This document shows, in pieces, positions 17,459 through 25,583 of a stretch of DNA of 64,000 bases. Positions within the stretch are counted from its first letter, which is position 1; each line of letters opens with the position of its first letter. Made by a program: the position numbers and the translations under genes. The stretch spans positions 1 to 64,000 of the forward strand of contig JAFQQJ010000019.1 in the NCBI GenBank assembly GCA_017411325.1. The letters are read 5' to 3'. The notes under the pieces are model-generated. The model was given only the letters and a program-made list of their open reading frames with translations, had not been told where the DNA came from and ran no database searches. The DNA comes from Clostridia bacterium (lineage in GTDB: Bacteria > Bacillota > Clostridia > CAKSNL01 > HGM11501).

Positions 17459-17875
17459 TTACCTCATCATAAGGCTCACATATACCAAAAATACCAATAA
17501 TACCACCATAAAAACCGATACCGCACTGAAAATATAAGTTATTACGCCTCTCTCTTTTCTTGCGATAAAGTATGCTGAAATCCCCGTAATAATGAGCGGC
17601 GGCAGAAAATCGAGAATAAATCTTACAATTGCATTTCCGCCGGAAAGCGAAGCAAGCAACCTGTCAATCCATTCGATTCCCAAAGCTATATATATTATAT
17701 ATAATATACCGACAACGGCTCCCGTCAGGCTGCATAAAAAAGTTTTCTTTTTCCTTCTTTTTGCCGTCTCCAGCCGCTCCAATGCTTTTTCCATTTCCTC
17801 TTCATGTTTTTTCCGTTCAAGCAAATCATTTATCTCCGACGCGTTCGGCTCATACTGTTTTTGCGGTATGTACAT
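17459..17875 (-). CDS. Small multi-pass membrane protein, unknown
   Basis: A 138-residue protein of unknown function. The first 45 residues are charged and probably helical or coiled-coil (NDLLERKKHEEEMEKALERLE). Three hydrophobic segments follow, at about 46-66, 82-100 and 107-135. The ATG at 17875 is preferred over an in-frame TTG at 17905 because AAAGGAG sits 8 nt before the ATG. It is first in a two-gene unit with degV, which may hint at a lipid or membrane link, but nothing stronger can be said. Confidence 0.75.
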   Translation of the reverse strand: MYIPQKQYEPNASEINDLLERKKHEEEMEKALERLETAKRRKKKTFLCSLTGAVVGILYIIYIALGIEWIDRLLASLSGGNAIVRFILDFLPPLIITGISAYFIARKERGVITYIFSAVSVFMVVLLVFLVYVSLMMR

Positions 17876-17911
17876 AAAGCGGTCTCCTTTCGCATTTCTT
17901 ACCAAGTATAT

Positions 17912-17940
17912 ATTATACTATAAAATCTTTCATTTGACAA
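17912..17940 (-). promoter_or_regulatory. Promoter of the membrane protein-degV unit
   Basis: On the minus strand TTGTCA (17935-17940), 17 bp, TATAAT (17912-17917). Confidence 0.8.
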
Positions 17941-17965
17941 GTATTTTTTCCCTTTGCTCCATTTG

Positions 17966-18076
17966 AAAGTATCTGATTTTATACGAAAAGTATCCAATTT
18001 CGGCTTGAAAAAGGAAATCAGATACTTTATAATGGCCTTGTAGTATCTAAAAACACAAATTTTCGCATTTAATATC
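17966..18076 (+). promoter_or_regulatory. Promoter and operator cluster of the oxidoreductase gene
   Basis: TTGAAA (18005-18010), 17 bp, TATAAT (18028-18033). A perfect 14-bp inverted repeat, AAAGTATCTGATTT (17966-17979) and AAATCAGATACTTT (18015-18028), places its second arm inside the promoter spacer. Related words AAGTATCC (17988), TAGTATCT (18041) and AATATCC (18071) surround it. The first two GTATC words are 21 bp apart. This looks like a multi-site repressor or activator region. Confidence 0.65.
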
Positions 18077-18101
18077 CAATTTGGTAAGAAAGGTGATTTT
18101 T

Positions 18102-19169
18102 ATGAGTAAAATTAAACTTGCAATAATCGGCTGCGGCGGTATCTGCCGCTATGCCCACACTCCTGCCCTCCAGCAGCTTTCAGACTACTTCGAGGTTGTG
18201 GCAACCTGCGACATAATCAAAGAAAGAGCAGAGCATTTCGCTGAGGTTTTCGGTGCAAAGGCATACACAGACTACGAGGAACTCCTTGAAAAGGAAAATC
18301 TTGATGCGGTTGATATAGCAACCCCCAACTATCTTCATTCAATCATCGCTGTAAAGGCGTTAAATAAAGGCCTTCACGTAATATGTGAAAAGCCCGATGC
18401 CGTAAGCGTTGAGGAATGCCTTAAAATGAATAAGGCGGCAGAAGAATCAGGCAAAACCCTTATGGTAATGAGAAACAACCGCTATCTCCCCATGTCCCCC
18501 TTCCTTAAAAAATATATTGAGGACGGAAAAATGGGCGATATTTACGCCACACGCTGCGGCTGGATAAGACGCCGCGGAATCCCCGGCAAGGGCGGTTGGT
18601 TTACCACCAAGGCAATGTCAGGCGGAGGCCCGTTAATCGACCTCGGAGTACATATGATAGATCTTACAATGTGGCTTATGGGTAATCCCAAACCTGTAGC
18701 AGTTACAGGCTGTACCTACAATAAGTTTGCGGGAGAAGACACGAAAGAATCCACAGCATCACGCTACGGCGATGCAAAAGAGGGCGGAACCTTTGACGTT
18801 GAAGACCTTGCTATGGGCTTTATAAAATTTGACAACGGTGCTTGTATGCAGATTGAATTTTCCTGGGCAAGTAACATTGAAACAGAATACGGTTTTGTTG
18901 AACTTCGTGGTTCAAAGGCAGGTGCAAAGTGGACAAATCTTGACCACAAGTTAAAGCTTTTCACCGAGGAAAACGGTACAATTATGGACGTATTCCCCAA
19001 TATCAATCCCCTCAGGTACGAACGTCACGCAGGAATGCTTCATAATTTTGCGGAAGTAATAAACGGTAATGCCGAGCCCAATTTCGTTCCCGAGCAGGGA
19101 CTTAATATGATAAAAATTCTCTGCGCAATTTACGAATCCGCAAAAACAGGAAAAGAGGTTCTTCTTTAA
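18102..19169 (+). CDS. Gfo/Idh/MocA family oxidoreductase
   Basis: A 355-residue NAD(P)-dependent sugar or inositol-type oxidoreductase. The N-terminal Rossmann motif IIGCGGICRYAH and the CEKP motif (Glu96-Lys97-Pro98) are visible. Further on is LIDLGVHMIDLTMWLMG, which carries the substrate-binding HxxD/N pattern. The substrate cannot be read from sequence. The ATG at 18102 has AAAGGTG upstream; an in-frame TTG at 18081 lacks a site. The gene is controlled by the GTATC-repeat promoter and lies upstream of a xylose-isomerase-like gene and a second oxidoreductase. Together they suggest oxidation and isomerisation steps on one sugar derivative. Confidence 0.9.
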   Translation: MSKIKLAIIGCGGICRYAHTPALQQLSDYFEVVATCDIIKERAEHFAEVFGAKAYTDYEELLEKENLDAVDIATPNYLHSIIAVKALNKGLHVICEKPDAVSVEECLKMNKAAEESGKTLMVMRNNRYLPMSPFLKKYIEDGKMGDIYATRCGWIRRRGIPGKGGWFTTKAMSGGGPLIDLGVHMIDLTMWLMGNPKPVAVTGCTYNKFAGEDTKESTASRYGDAKEGGTFDVEDLAMGFIKFDNGACMQIEFSWASNIETEYGFVELRGSKAGAKWTNLDHKLKLFTEENGTIMDVFPNINPLRYERHAGMLHNFAEVINGNAEPNFVPEQGLNMIKILCAIYESAKTGKEVLL

Positions 19170-19204
19170 GAATGTGCACCGTACCATTTTGCAAATTTAT
19201 TTGC

Positions 19205-19447
19205 AAGTGCACAAAATGCTTTTCGCATTTTGCCGTTTTTGTTGCACAAAACTGTTCGGCTATTCGCCTCACTGTCGTTTTGCACAACTCTCGCAAATAA
19301 TTTTCTCTTTTGAAAATTCCCAAAGCAAGTGTACAAAATGCGTTTTGCATTTTGACGTTTTTGTTGCACGAAACTGCCCCACTCTTCGTGTGGCAACCGT
19401 TTCGCACAACCCTAGCATAAAAATTTCTTTATTGAAATTTTTATGCT
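19205..19447. repeat. Tandem 122-bp imperfect repeat ending in a long hairpin
   Basis: Words such as AAGTGCACAAAATGC (19205) return as AAGTGTACAAAATGC at 19327, a period of 122 bp. Later shared words include CGTTTTTGTTGCAC. The region ends with TAGCATAAAAATTTC/GAAATTTTTATGCTA (19413-19447), a 15-bp stem. It also resembles the GCACAAAATGC part of the duplicated elements at 57640 and 61020. No protein gene is credible in 19170-19545. Confidence 0.55.
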
Positions 19448-19485
19448 AAAGAGCAATATAGTACAAAAACAAGTCAATATTGTTA

Positions 19486-19514
19486 TTGAAAAAAGTAATC
19501 CTTCGTAGTATAAT
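19486..19514 (+). promoter_or_regulatory. Promoter of the isomerase-like gene
   Basis: TTGAAA (19486-19491), 17 bp, TATAAT (19509-19514), followed by AAGGAGG before the ATG at 19546. Confidence 0.8.
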
Positions 19515-19545
19515 TATATCAAACCCATATTAAGGAGGAATTTTT

Positions 19546-20511
19546 ATGAAACTCGGTGTTATGAATCCTGTTTTAAACTCTTACAAATTTGAGGATGCGC
19601 TTTCCTATCTTCACTCACTCGGTGTTGACTGCATCGAAATCGGTGCAGGCGGTTATCCCGGAAATGCTCACTTAAAGCCCGAGGAGCTTATCGGCAATCC
19701 CGAAAAAATAAAGGAATACAAGGCTTTACTCGAAAAATACGAAATTACAATATCAGCAATAAGCTGTCACGGCAACCCTCTTCACCCCACAAAGGAAATT
19801 GCTGAAAAGTTCCACAATGAATTTAAAAATGCAATCCTTGCGGCAGAAGCTCTCGGCGTTGACACCGTAATCGGTTTTTCCGGTTGCCCCGGTGACTGCG
19901 AAGAATCCAAAAACCCCAACTGGGTAACCTGTGCATGGCCCAACGAATACGGCGATATCTTGAAGTGGCAGTGGGAAGAAAAAATCATCCCCTACTGGAA
20001 GGACATGGCAGAATTTGCAAAAGCTCACGGCATTAAGAAAATTGCTTTCGAAATGCATCCCGGCTTTGCGGTTTATAATCCCGAAACATTGCTTAAATTA
20101 AGGGCTGCAGTCGGCGACATCATCGGCGCAAACTTTGATCCCAGCCATCTTTTCTGGCAGGGAATTGATCCCGCAGCGGCAATCGTAGCACTTAAAGGTG
20201 CAATTTATCACTTCCATGCGAAGGATACTATAATCGACCGCAGAAACACTGAAATCAACGGTGTTCTTGACACAAAGAGCTATGGCGATCTGGCCGGCCG
20301 TTCCTGGCAGTTCAGAACCGTCGGATACGGTCACGGCAAGGAAGTATGGAACAACATCATCAGCGCACTTAAGTTAACAGGTTATGACGGAGCAATCTCC
20401 ATCGAACACGAAGATGCTCTGATGAGCCCCACAGAAGGTCTTGAAAAGGCAGTTTCCTTCCTTAAGGAAGTTTTAATCTACCAGTCTTCAGGCGATATGT
20501 GGTGGATTTAA
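19546..20511 (+). CDS. Sugar phosphate isomerase/epimerase (xylose isomerase-like TIM barrel)
   Basis: A 321-residue TIM-barrel protein of the AP endonuclease 2/xylose isomerase superfamily. Likely metal ligands are the Glu in AFEMHPGF, Asp/His in GANFDPSHLFWQG, His in FHAKDT and Glu in ISIEHED. Proteins of this type act as epimerases, isomerases or dehydratases on sugars or inositols. Its flanking Gfo/Idh/MocA oxidoreductases fit an inositol- or rare-sugar-like pathway, but the substrate is unknown. It has its own promoter. Its last two codons and stop lie within a perfect 16-bp inverted repeat. Confidence 0.88.
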   Translation: MKLGVMNPVLNSYKFEDALSYLHSLGVDCIEIGAGGYPGNAHLKPEELIGNPEKIKEYKALLEKYEITISAISCHGNPLHPTKEIAEKFHNEFKNAILAAEALGVDTVIGFSGCPGDCEESKNPNWVTCAWPNEYGDILKWQWEEKIIPYWKDMAEFAKAHGIKKIAFEMHPGFAVYNPETLLKLRAAVGDIIGANFDPSHLFWQGIDPAAAIVALKGAIYHFHAKDTIIDRRNTEINGVLDTKSYGDLAGRSWQFRTVGYGHGKEVWNNIISALKLTGYDGAISIEHEDALMSPTEGLEKAVSFLKEVLIYQSSGDMWWI

Positions 20512-20538
20512 TCAGAAATGAAATTTCTGATTAAATCC
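20504..20538 (+). repeat. Perfect 16-bp inverted repeat across the isomerase stop codon
   Basis: GGATTTAATCAGAAAT (20504-20519) and ATTTCTGATTAAATCC (20523-20538) are separated by 3 nt. No T run follows, so it is not a standard terminator. It could stabilise the upstream mRNA or modulate downstream translation. Confidence 0.6.
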
Positions 20539-20612
20539 AAAAAACAACTACAATTTAAGGTTTAGCCTTTATCCCACAAACAAAAAACCAAAGAATCAGC
20601 GAGGTAATTACT

Positions 20613-21677
20613 ATGGTACATAATGTTGCATTTATAGGCTTTGGCGGAATGGCGGGCCATCACCTTACACAGTCTAAAGAGCTTACAGACATCATCAGAG
20701 TAAAAGGAATTTACGACATCAATCCCGAAAGACAGGCGGTTGCAGCAGAAAAGGGCCTTTATGTATATAACTCGGCAGAGGAAATTTATTCCGATTCCGA
20801 AATTGACATAGTTTTAGTTGCAGTTCCCAATCACCTTCATAAGGACTTTTGCATAAATGCACTCCGTGCAGGCAAACACGTGCTTTGCGAAAAGCCCGTT
20901 ACCATAACCTCAGGCGATTTACTTGAAATTATGGCTGTTGCCAAAGAAGAGGGTAAAATCTTTACCATCGACCAGAACCGCCGTGTAAACAAGGACTTCA
21001 TACTTATGAAGCGCAATGTTGAAGCAGGTCTCCTTGGCGATGTTTATCTGATTGAATCCCGTGTTGAAGGATCCCGCGGTCTTCCCAAGGGCTGGAGAAC
21101 AGACAAGGCACAGGGCGGCGGAATGATGCTTGACTGGGGTGTTCATTTAATCGACCAGATTATGTATATGTACCCCAATGCCAGGGTAACAAATATTTTC
21201 TGCAAGATGTACAACGTAAACTATGCCGAGGTTGACGACAACTTCCATTTGGTATTAACCCTTTCAAACGGCGTTACAGCTTATATTGAGGTTTCCACAA
21301 ACAACTTCCTAAAACATCCCAGATGGTATGTTTTAGGTAAGGAAGGCTCCCTTGAAATCGGTGACTGGGACTGCGAAGGAACCATCGTAAGATGTAAGGA
21401 CCGTCAGTCCACTTGGGGCGCTGAAATTGCCAAAAACAAGGTTGGCCCCTCGAAGACCATGGCACCCCGTGACCCCGATACAGTGGATACAATCCACATT
21501 TCGGCTCCCACCGACGTCGAGGATAACTTAAACCCCACCTACCGTCAGATGATTGATGCCATTGAAGGAAAGGCAGAGCTTACCATAAAGCCCGAACAGG
21601 CTCTCCGTGTTGTGAAAGTTATGGAGGCATGCTTTGAATCAGCAAAAACAGGTATGGCAATAGCTGCAGAAATATAA
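20613..21677 (+). CDS. Gfo/Idh/MocA family oxidoreductase, second
   Basis: A 354-residue member of the same superfamily as the gene at 18102 but clearly divergent from it. The Rossmann glycines are in FIGFGGMAGHH, the CEKP motif at Glu93-Pro95, and the HLID pattern in MLDWGVHLIDQIMYMYP. It probably acts on the product or precursor of the neighbouring isomerase-like enzyme. It lies 101 bp after that gene with no obvious promoter between, so read-through is likely. GAGG precedes the start. A symmetrical terminator ends the unit. Confidence 0.9.
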   Translation: MVHNVAFIGFGGMAGHHLTQSKELTDIIRVKGIYDINPERQAVAAEKGLYVYNSAEEIYSDSEIDIVLVAVPNHLHKDFCINALRAGKHVLCEKPVTITSGDLLEIMAVAKEEGKIFTIDQNRRVNKDFILMKRNVEAGLLGDVYLIESRVEGSRGLPKGWRTDKAQGGGMMLDWGVHLIDQIMYMYPNARVTNIFCKMYNVNYAEVDDNFHLVLTLSNGVTAYIEVSTNNFLKHPRWYVLGKEGSLEIGDWDCEGTIVRCKDRQSTWGAEIAKNKVGPSKTMAPRDPDTVDTIHISAPTDVEDNLNPTYRQMIDAIEGKAELTIKPEQALRVVKVMEACFESAKTGMAIAAEI

Positions 21678-21682
21678 AAACA

Positions 21683-21715
21683 GGCACTTACCTTAATGGT
21701 AAGTGCTTATTTTTT
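21683..21715. terminator. Convergent terminator
   Basis: GCACTTACC/GGTAAGTGC with T6 on the plus strand. It ends the oxidoreductase unit; on the minus strand it lies just past the small gene downstream of spoIIE. Confidence 0.8.
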
Positions 21716-21983
21716 ATATAACATACAGTGCACAGGCTACACCCAGAAAAACAGCACATCCAAGGACTATCCCCGTAAGAATAGCTCCCGAAAGTCTCCT
21801 TTTTTTCAGCATTTTAGAATACAAAGTATAATGATATCTTTTCGTATAATTTTCTACTATTTTTTCAGCCTCTCTTACAGCATCAATATTTTCAGGGCGG
21901 GAATCCTTTAATATAAACATAGCCTGCTCTATGCAGTCGGATTTAATATTATCCAGAATAATAACTTTTTTGTCGCTTCTCAT
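21714..21983 (-). CDS. Small membrane protein downstream of spoIIE, unknown
   Basis: An 89-residue protein. The N-terminal two thirds are charged and helical, followed by one C-terminal membrane segment (LSGAILTGIVLGCAVFLGVACALYVI region). I do not recognise the family. The ATG at 21983 has AAAGGAGG 8 nt upstream. The start overlaps the end of spoIIE by 35 nt in another frame, which points to translational coupling and perhaps to a sporulation-time role. That role is inference only. Confidence 0.7.
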   Translation of the reverse strand: MRSDKKVIILDNIKSDCIEQAMFILKDSRPENIDAVREAEKIVENYTKRYHYTLYSKMLKKRRLSGAILTGIVLGCAVFLGVACALYVI

Positions 21984-24222
21984 ATATCGAACCTCCTTTT
22001 TCCTTAGTTTTACCACTTTTTTGCCTTCTTATACATCCGACCGCAACTACCGTCATATCATCCTTTATATTTTTACCGCCAATACGCACGGCTTCACTCA
22101 TTATATAGTCTGCCAGATTGTCTGCAGAACCCGATATAAACATTCCTATTTTTTCTTCAAGAGATTCCTTACCGGTAAAACAATCCGCCACGCCATCTGA
22201 AACCATAATAAGAAAATCACCTTCACCCATACGGTATTTTTTTGTCCGGCAATCCACCTTTCCTACAATTCCCAAAGGAGTTCCCGGCATACTCAAAGAT
22301 ACCACTTTCCCTCCGCACTTTAATATATATCCTGATGCCGAGGCATTTTTCGAAATCTCCACCTCTCCTGTTTCAAGATCTATAAGTGCTATGTCAAGTG
22401 TAACAAAATCCCTGCCCCCCTGCCTTAAAAGCAAAGTATTTACCATGGCAGGAGCCGAATTTACCTTCATCCCGACAGAAAGAAGTTCCGTAGCCAGAAA
22501 AGATGCCGCTTTGCTTTTATATCCTGCCTTGGCGCCCGTTCCCATACCGTCAGAAAGCGCCACTGCAAAATGTTCACCGTCAATATAGGAAAATGCCACA
22601 CTGTCACCGGATATTTCTCCCGCAGGGTGCGTTGCAACCGCCTTTTCTATCTTAAGCGGCGGTGCTTCAGAATATGTAACTCTGCATCCTTTGCACCTCC
22701 TGATTCCGTAACGTATAACATCAATCCCAAGTGTTTCCTTTATCACCGATTCACAGTAGTTGTCACAGAATTCAGCTCCCTTGCAGGGAGACATAGCTAT
22801 AATTATCTGCATAAGTCCTTCGCTGTTTTTCCCTGCAATAACCTCCTTTACACCTATCCCTTTCCTTCTGAGGGCCGGATAAAGCTCACCTTCCGCCACA
22901 CTGTCCCTTTTAATAACCACATCCTCCTTTGATGCAACACCTTTAAGCAGCTCTGCAACACAGGCCATCTCCTCTGCAAAAGCCTCGTTTTCTTCCCTGA
23001 TATGGCTGCTTAGCACATTCTCCATTCTGATAACTCTGTAATTTCCCGAAAAGACAGACAAAAGCTCTCTTTTTCGTACGCAGGAAAGCTCTCTGTCGCG
23101 GAATGCTCCCTTCTCCGAAACAAATTCCCGCAATACCCTCTCTGCCTCTTCGCTGCACCGCCCCTTGCGGGCGCAGTCACTGCATACGCTTTCAACGGTC
23201 AGCCTCGGCGCATCCTTTTCCTCGCAATCCGATACCCTCAGTTCAAGTCCCGAGAATATTTCAGAAATTGACCGGAATGTCTCTGCCGCCATATTTATTT
23301 TTTCCGAAACCCTTACCGCAAAATCATCCGTATTAACATCCGCCGCATCAAAAAAAGAATAAATCCGTCCCGGCAGCAGCATAAACAGCAGCGAAGCGAT
23401 TACCGTATCTTCAATATAAATACTTGTTATATCCACCTTGAGCGGAGCGAAAAACGGTAAAAATGCCACATATGTGACAGGAATCAAAAATTTACCGTAT
23501 TTTTTTACTGTTGAGGCAATAAAGCCGGAAAGAATAAGATAGAGCGATGCTGCCGCATTTGCCGGAGTGAACGACATAAAGAAAAATCCCGTCGCCATAT
23601 TTATAACAGCACTCACGGCGGCCTTGCATTTATATGATGCTGCCATACCGAAAAGAAGCAAGAGCACTGAGCATACCGATATTTTTCCTATATCGATGTC
23701 CGAAAATGCAAGGCATAGAGTCATCATGGAGAGAAGCGGAAACATCAATTCCCCTTCCTTTAAGACTTCTCCCCTGTTTTTCGACAAAATAGCTTTGCGT
23801 GTTTTATCGAATACAACAATGAACACAGAGGAAAATACAGCCTCTGATGCCGCAAAGAGATAAAGGAGTGCATTTTTTTCCTTTAATACCAATAGCGACA
23901 ATGCTCCTCCCAGCATAACCGAACTTCCCAAAATTATAAAATCAGGAACTCTGTTCTTGAGGAATTTTTCTGAAATTTTTAAAATAACCAACGCAAAAAT
24001 ATGCCTTAAATATGCAGAAAAACCCATATCGGCAAGGCTAACAGACACAATGTATATAAGAATATCAACGGGTGATTTCCCCCATACACAAAGGGCAGAA
24101 AGACCAAAGGGGTAAACACCGGCATATACCTTTGTGACAGAAAAAAGAAACAACAGTGCCGTTTTGGCAAACCCTTTTTTCATTTCCTTTTTAAGACTTT
24201 TAATAAAACGCAAAGAAAACAC
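21949..24222 (-). CDS. spoIIE: Stage II sporulation protein E
   Basis: SpoIIE is the PP2C phosphatase that dephosphorylates SpoIIAA to release SigF in the forespore, and it binds FtsZ at the polar septum. At 757 residues it is slightly shorter than the Bacillus protein. The first 300 residues are a run of about ten hydrophobic segments. The C-terminal phosphatase shows ALSDGMGTGAKA near residue 558 and MVSDGVADCF further on. The coded start at 24222 is GTG touching the GGGAG site; a TTG at 24213 would be better spaced and may be the true start. A TATAAT with an unusual 21-bp spacer lies upstream. Confidence 0.93.
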   Translation of the reverse strand: MFSLRFIKSLKKEMKKGFAKTALLFLFSVTKVYAGVYPFGLSALCVWGKSPVDILIYIVSVSLADMGFSAYLRHIFALVILKISEKFLKNRVPDFIILGSSVMLGGALSLLVLKEKNALLYLFAASEAVFSSVFIVVFDKTRKAILSKNRGEVLKEGELMFPLLSMMTLCLAFSDIDIGKISVCSVLLLLFGMAASYKCKAAVSAVINMATGFFFMSFTPANAAASLYLILSGFIASTVKKYGKFLIPVTYVAFLPFFAPLKVDITSIYIEDTVIASLLFMLLPGRIYSFFDAADVNTDDFAVRVSEKINMAAETFRSISEIFSGLELRVSDCEEKDAPRLTVESVCSDCARKGRCSEEAERVLREFVSEKGAFRDRELSCVRKRELLSVFSGNYRVIRMENVLSSHIREENEAFAEEMACVAELLKGVASKEDVVIKRDSVAEGELYPALRRKGIGVKEVIAGKNSEGLMQIIIAMSPCKGAEFCDNYCESVIKETLGIDVIRYGIRRCKGCRVTYSEAPPLKIEKAVATHPAGEISGDSVAFSYIDGEHFAVALSDGMGTGAKAGYKSKAASFLATELLSVGMKVNSAPAMVNTLLLRQGGRDFVTLDIALIDLETGEVEISKNASASGYILKCGGKVVSLSMPGTPLGIVGKVDCRTKKYRMGEGDFLIMVSDGVADCFTGKESLEEKIGMFISGSADNLADYIMSEAVRIGGKNIKDDMTVVAVGCIRRQKSGKTKEKGGSIYEKRQKSYYSG

Positions 24223-24243
24223 TCCCGGACAAGCTTTTTAATG

Positions 24244-24276
24244 ATTATATCAAAACTTTAATGAAAAAAATGTCAC
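24244..24276 (-). promoter_or_regulatory. spoIIE promoter with 21-bp spacer
   Basis: On the minus strand GTGACA (24271-24276) is 21 bp from TATAAT (24244-24249). At 17 bp from the -10 there is no -35 match. Bacillus spoIIE and spoIIG promoters have this lengthened spacer and need Spo0A~P. I did not find a clear 0A box. Confidence 0.55.
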
Positions 24277-24320
24277 TTTGCGTAGGGCTATCCAAAAACA
24301 GTATGACAAAATCCCATATA

Positions 24321-24356
24321 AAAAAAGAGTATCTCTCTTTCTGAGATACTCTTTTT
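24321..24356 (-). terminator. Terminator of the rimP-to-M16 superoperon
   Basis: AAAAAGAGTATCTC/GAGATACTCTTTTT, just 10 bp past the M16 peptidase stop. Confidence 0.85.
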
Positions 24357-24365
24357 CATTTTCTG

Positions 24366-25583
24366 CTATTTCCCGCGTACAATTTCCCTGAAGCAGTTTC
24401 CGTCTCCGAAAACCTTTTCCGCCACAAAGATGATATCTTTATCTGTTACGGCTTCCACCTTCTCTATCAGTTCATCCTCGCTTCTGGCTTTACCATTTAA
24501 GAGGATTCCCTTACCCATAGTGCTCATATGGCTGCTTACAGATTCTCCGCTTAAAATAAGACTTCCCGCAATCTGCTTTTTGGCGCGCAATATTTCTTCC
24601 TCGGTAAGTCCGCTTTTTACAAGCTTTTCGGTTTCTTCCCTGATTATCTTTTCCGTCTTTTCAAGATTTTCTGCTTTCAGTCCCGCATATATACTGAAAA
24701 GGCCGATATCGCGGTAGCTTGCAACGGAGGAATATACCGAATACGCCAGTCCCTCTTCCTCTCTTATTCTCTGAAAAAGTCTTGAACTCATTGATGAGCC
24801 GAAAGCATTATTCAGTATTATAAGAGGATAACGAAGATCGTTATCGTACCCGAAGCTTTCATAGCCTATGGCAAGGTTTGCCTGCTCAATTTCCTTTACC
24901 GTGGTGTTTTCACCGCCCGTAAATAAGGGCTTTGTATACTCCGGCTTTACTGCCGATGAATCCTTCATATCGCCGAAATACTTTTCGGCAAAATATAAAA
25001 GTTCATCTTCATTAAAGTTTCCCGCCACCGAAAGCACCATATTGGACGGGGCATAAAAGGCTTCCATATGTGAAAGAATGTCATTCCGCGTTATTCTCAT
25101 AACGCTCTCACGACTTCCCGTTATGCTTCTCCCCAGAGTATTTCCGGAAAAAGCATGCTCCTCAAGTAAATCATAGACAAGATCCTCGGGAGAATCCTCA
25201 TACATGGCGATTTCTTCTAAAACCACGCCCTTTTCAAGCTCAATATCGCTTTCCGAGAAACGTGAATTAATAACCATATCGCTTAAAACCTCAAGGGCTT
25301 CATCCAGACTTTTATCCACCGTAAGTGCATAATAGGAGGTATATTCCCTTGTGGTATAGGCATTTAACTGTCCGCCCGTCATATCCATCTTTTCCGCTAT
25401 TTCGCGGGCTGTCTTTGTTTTTGTTCCTTTAAAAAGCATATGCTCGATAAAATGTGAGATTCCGCTTATCTTTTCATATCTTGACCCGGATAAAACCCAA
25501 ACGCCCGCTGAAACCGAGCGGGCGTGAGGTAATCTTTCATATGCAATTTTTAATTTGTTTGAAAGAGTTTTTATTTCTATCAT
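24366..25583 (-). CDS. M16 family zinc peptidase (MlpA/YmxG-like)
   Basis: A 405-residue processing-peptidase-like metalloprotease. The inverted zinc motif HxxEH is seen at His44-Glu47-His48 (HFIEHMLFKG), with the distal Glu in ELEKGVVLEEIAMYEDSP. The C-terminal half is the inactive-type M16 repeat. In Bacillus the homologue follows pnp, as here. The ATG overlaps the pnp stop by one base (TAATG), so translation is coupled. Bacillus MlpA has been linked to control of protease production; that role is not shown here. Confidence 0.92.
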   Translation of the reverse strand: MIEIKTLSNKLKIAYERLPHARSVSAGVWVLSGSRYEKISGISHFIEHMLFKGTKTKTAREIAEKMDMTGGQLNAYTTREYTSYYALTVDKSLDEALEVLSDMVINSRFSESDIELEKGVVLEEIAMYEDSPEDLVYDLLEEHAFSGNTLGRSITGSRESVMRITRNDILSHMEAFYAPSNMVLSVAGNFNEDELLYFAEKYFGDMKDSSAVKPEYTKPLFTGGENTTVKEIEQANLAIGYESFGYDNDLRYPLIILNNAFGSSMSSRLFQRIREEEGLAYSVYSSVASYRDIGLFSIYAGLKAENLEKTEKIIREETEKLVKSGLTEEEILRAKKQIAGSLILSGESVSSHMSTMGKGILLNGKARSEDELIEKVEAVTDKDIIFVAEKVFGDGNCFREIVRGK

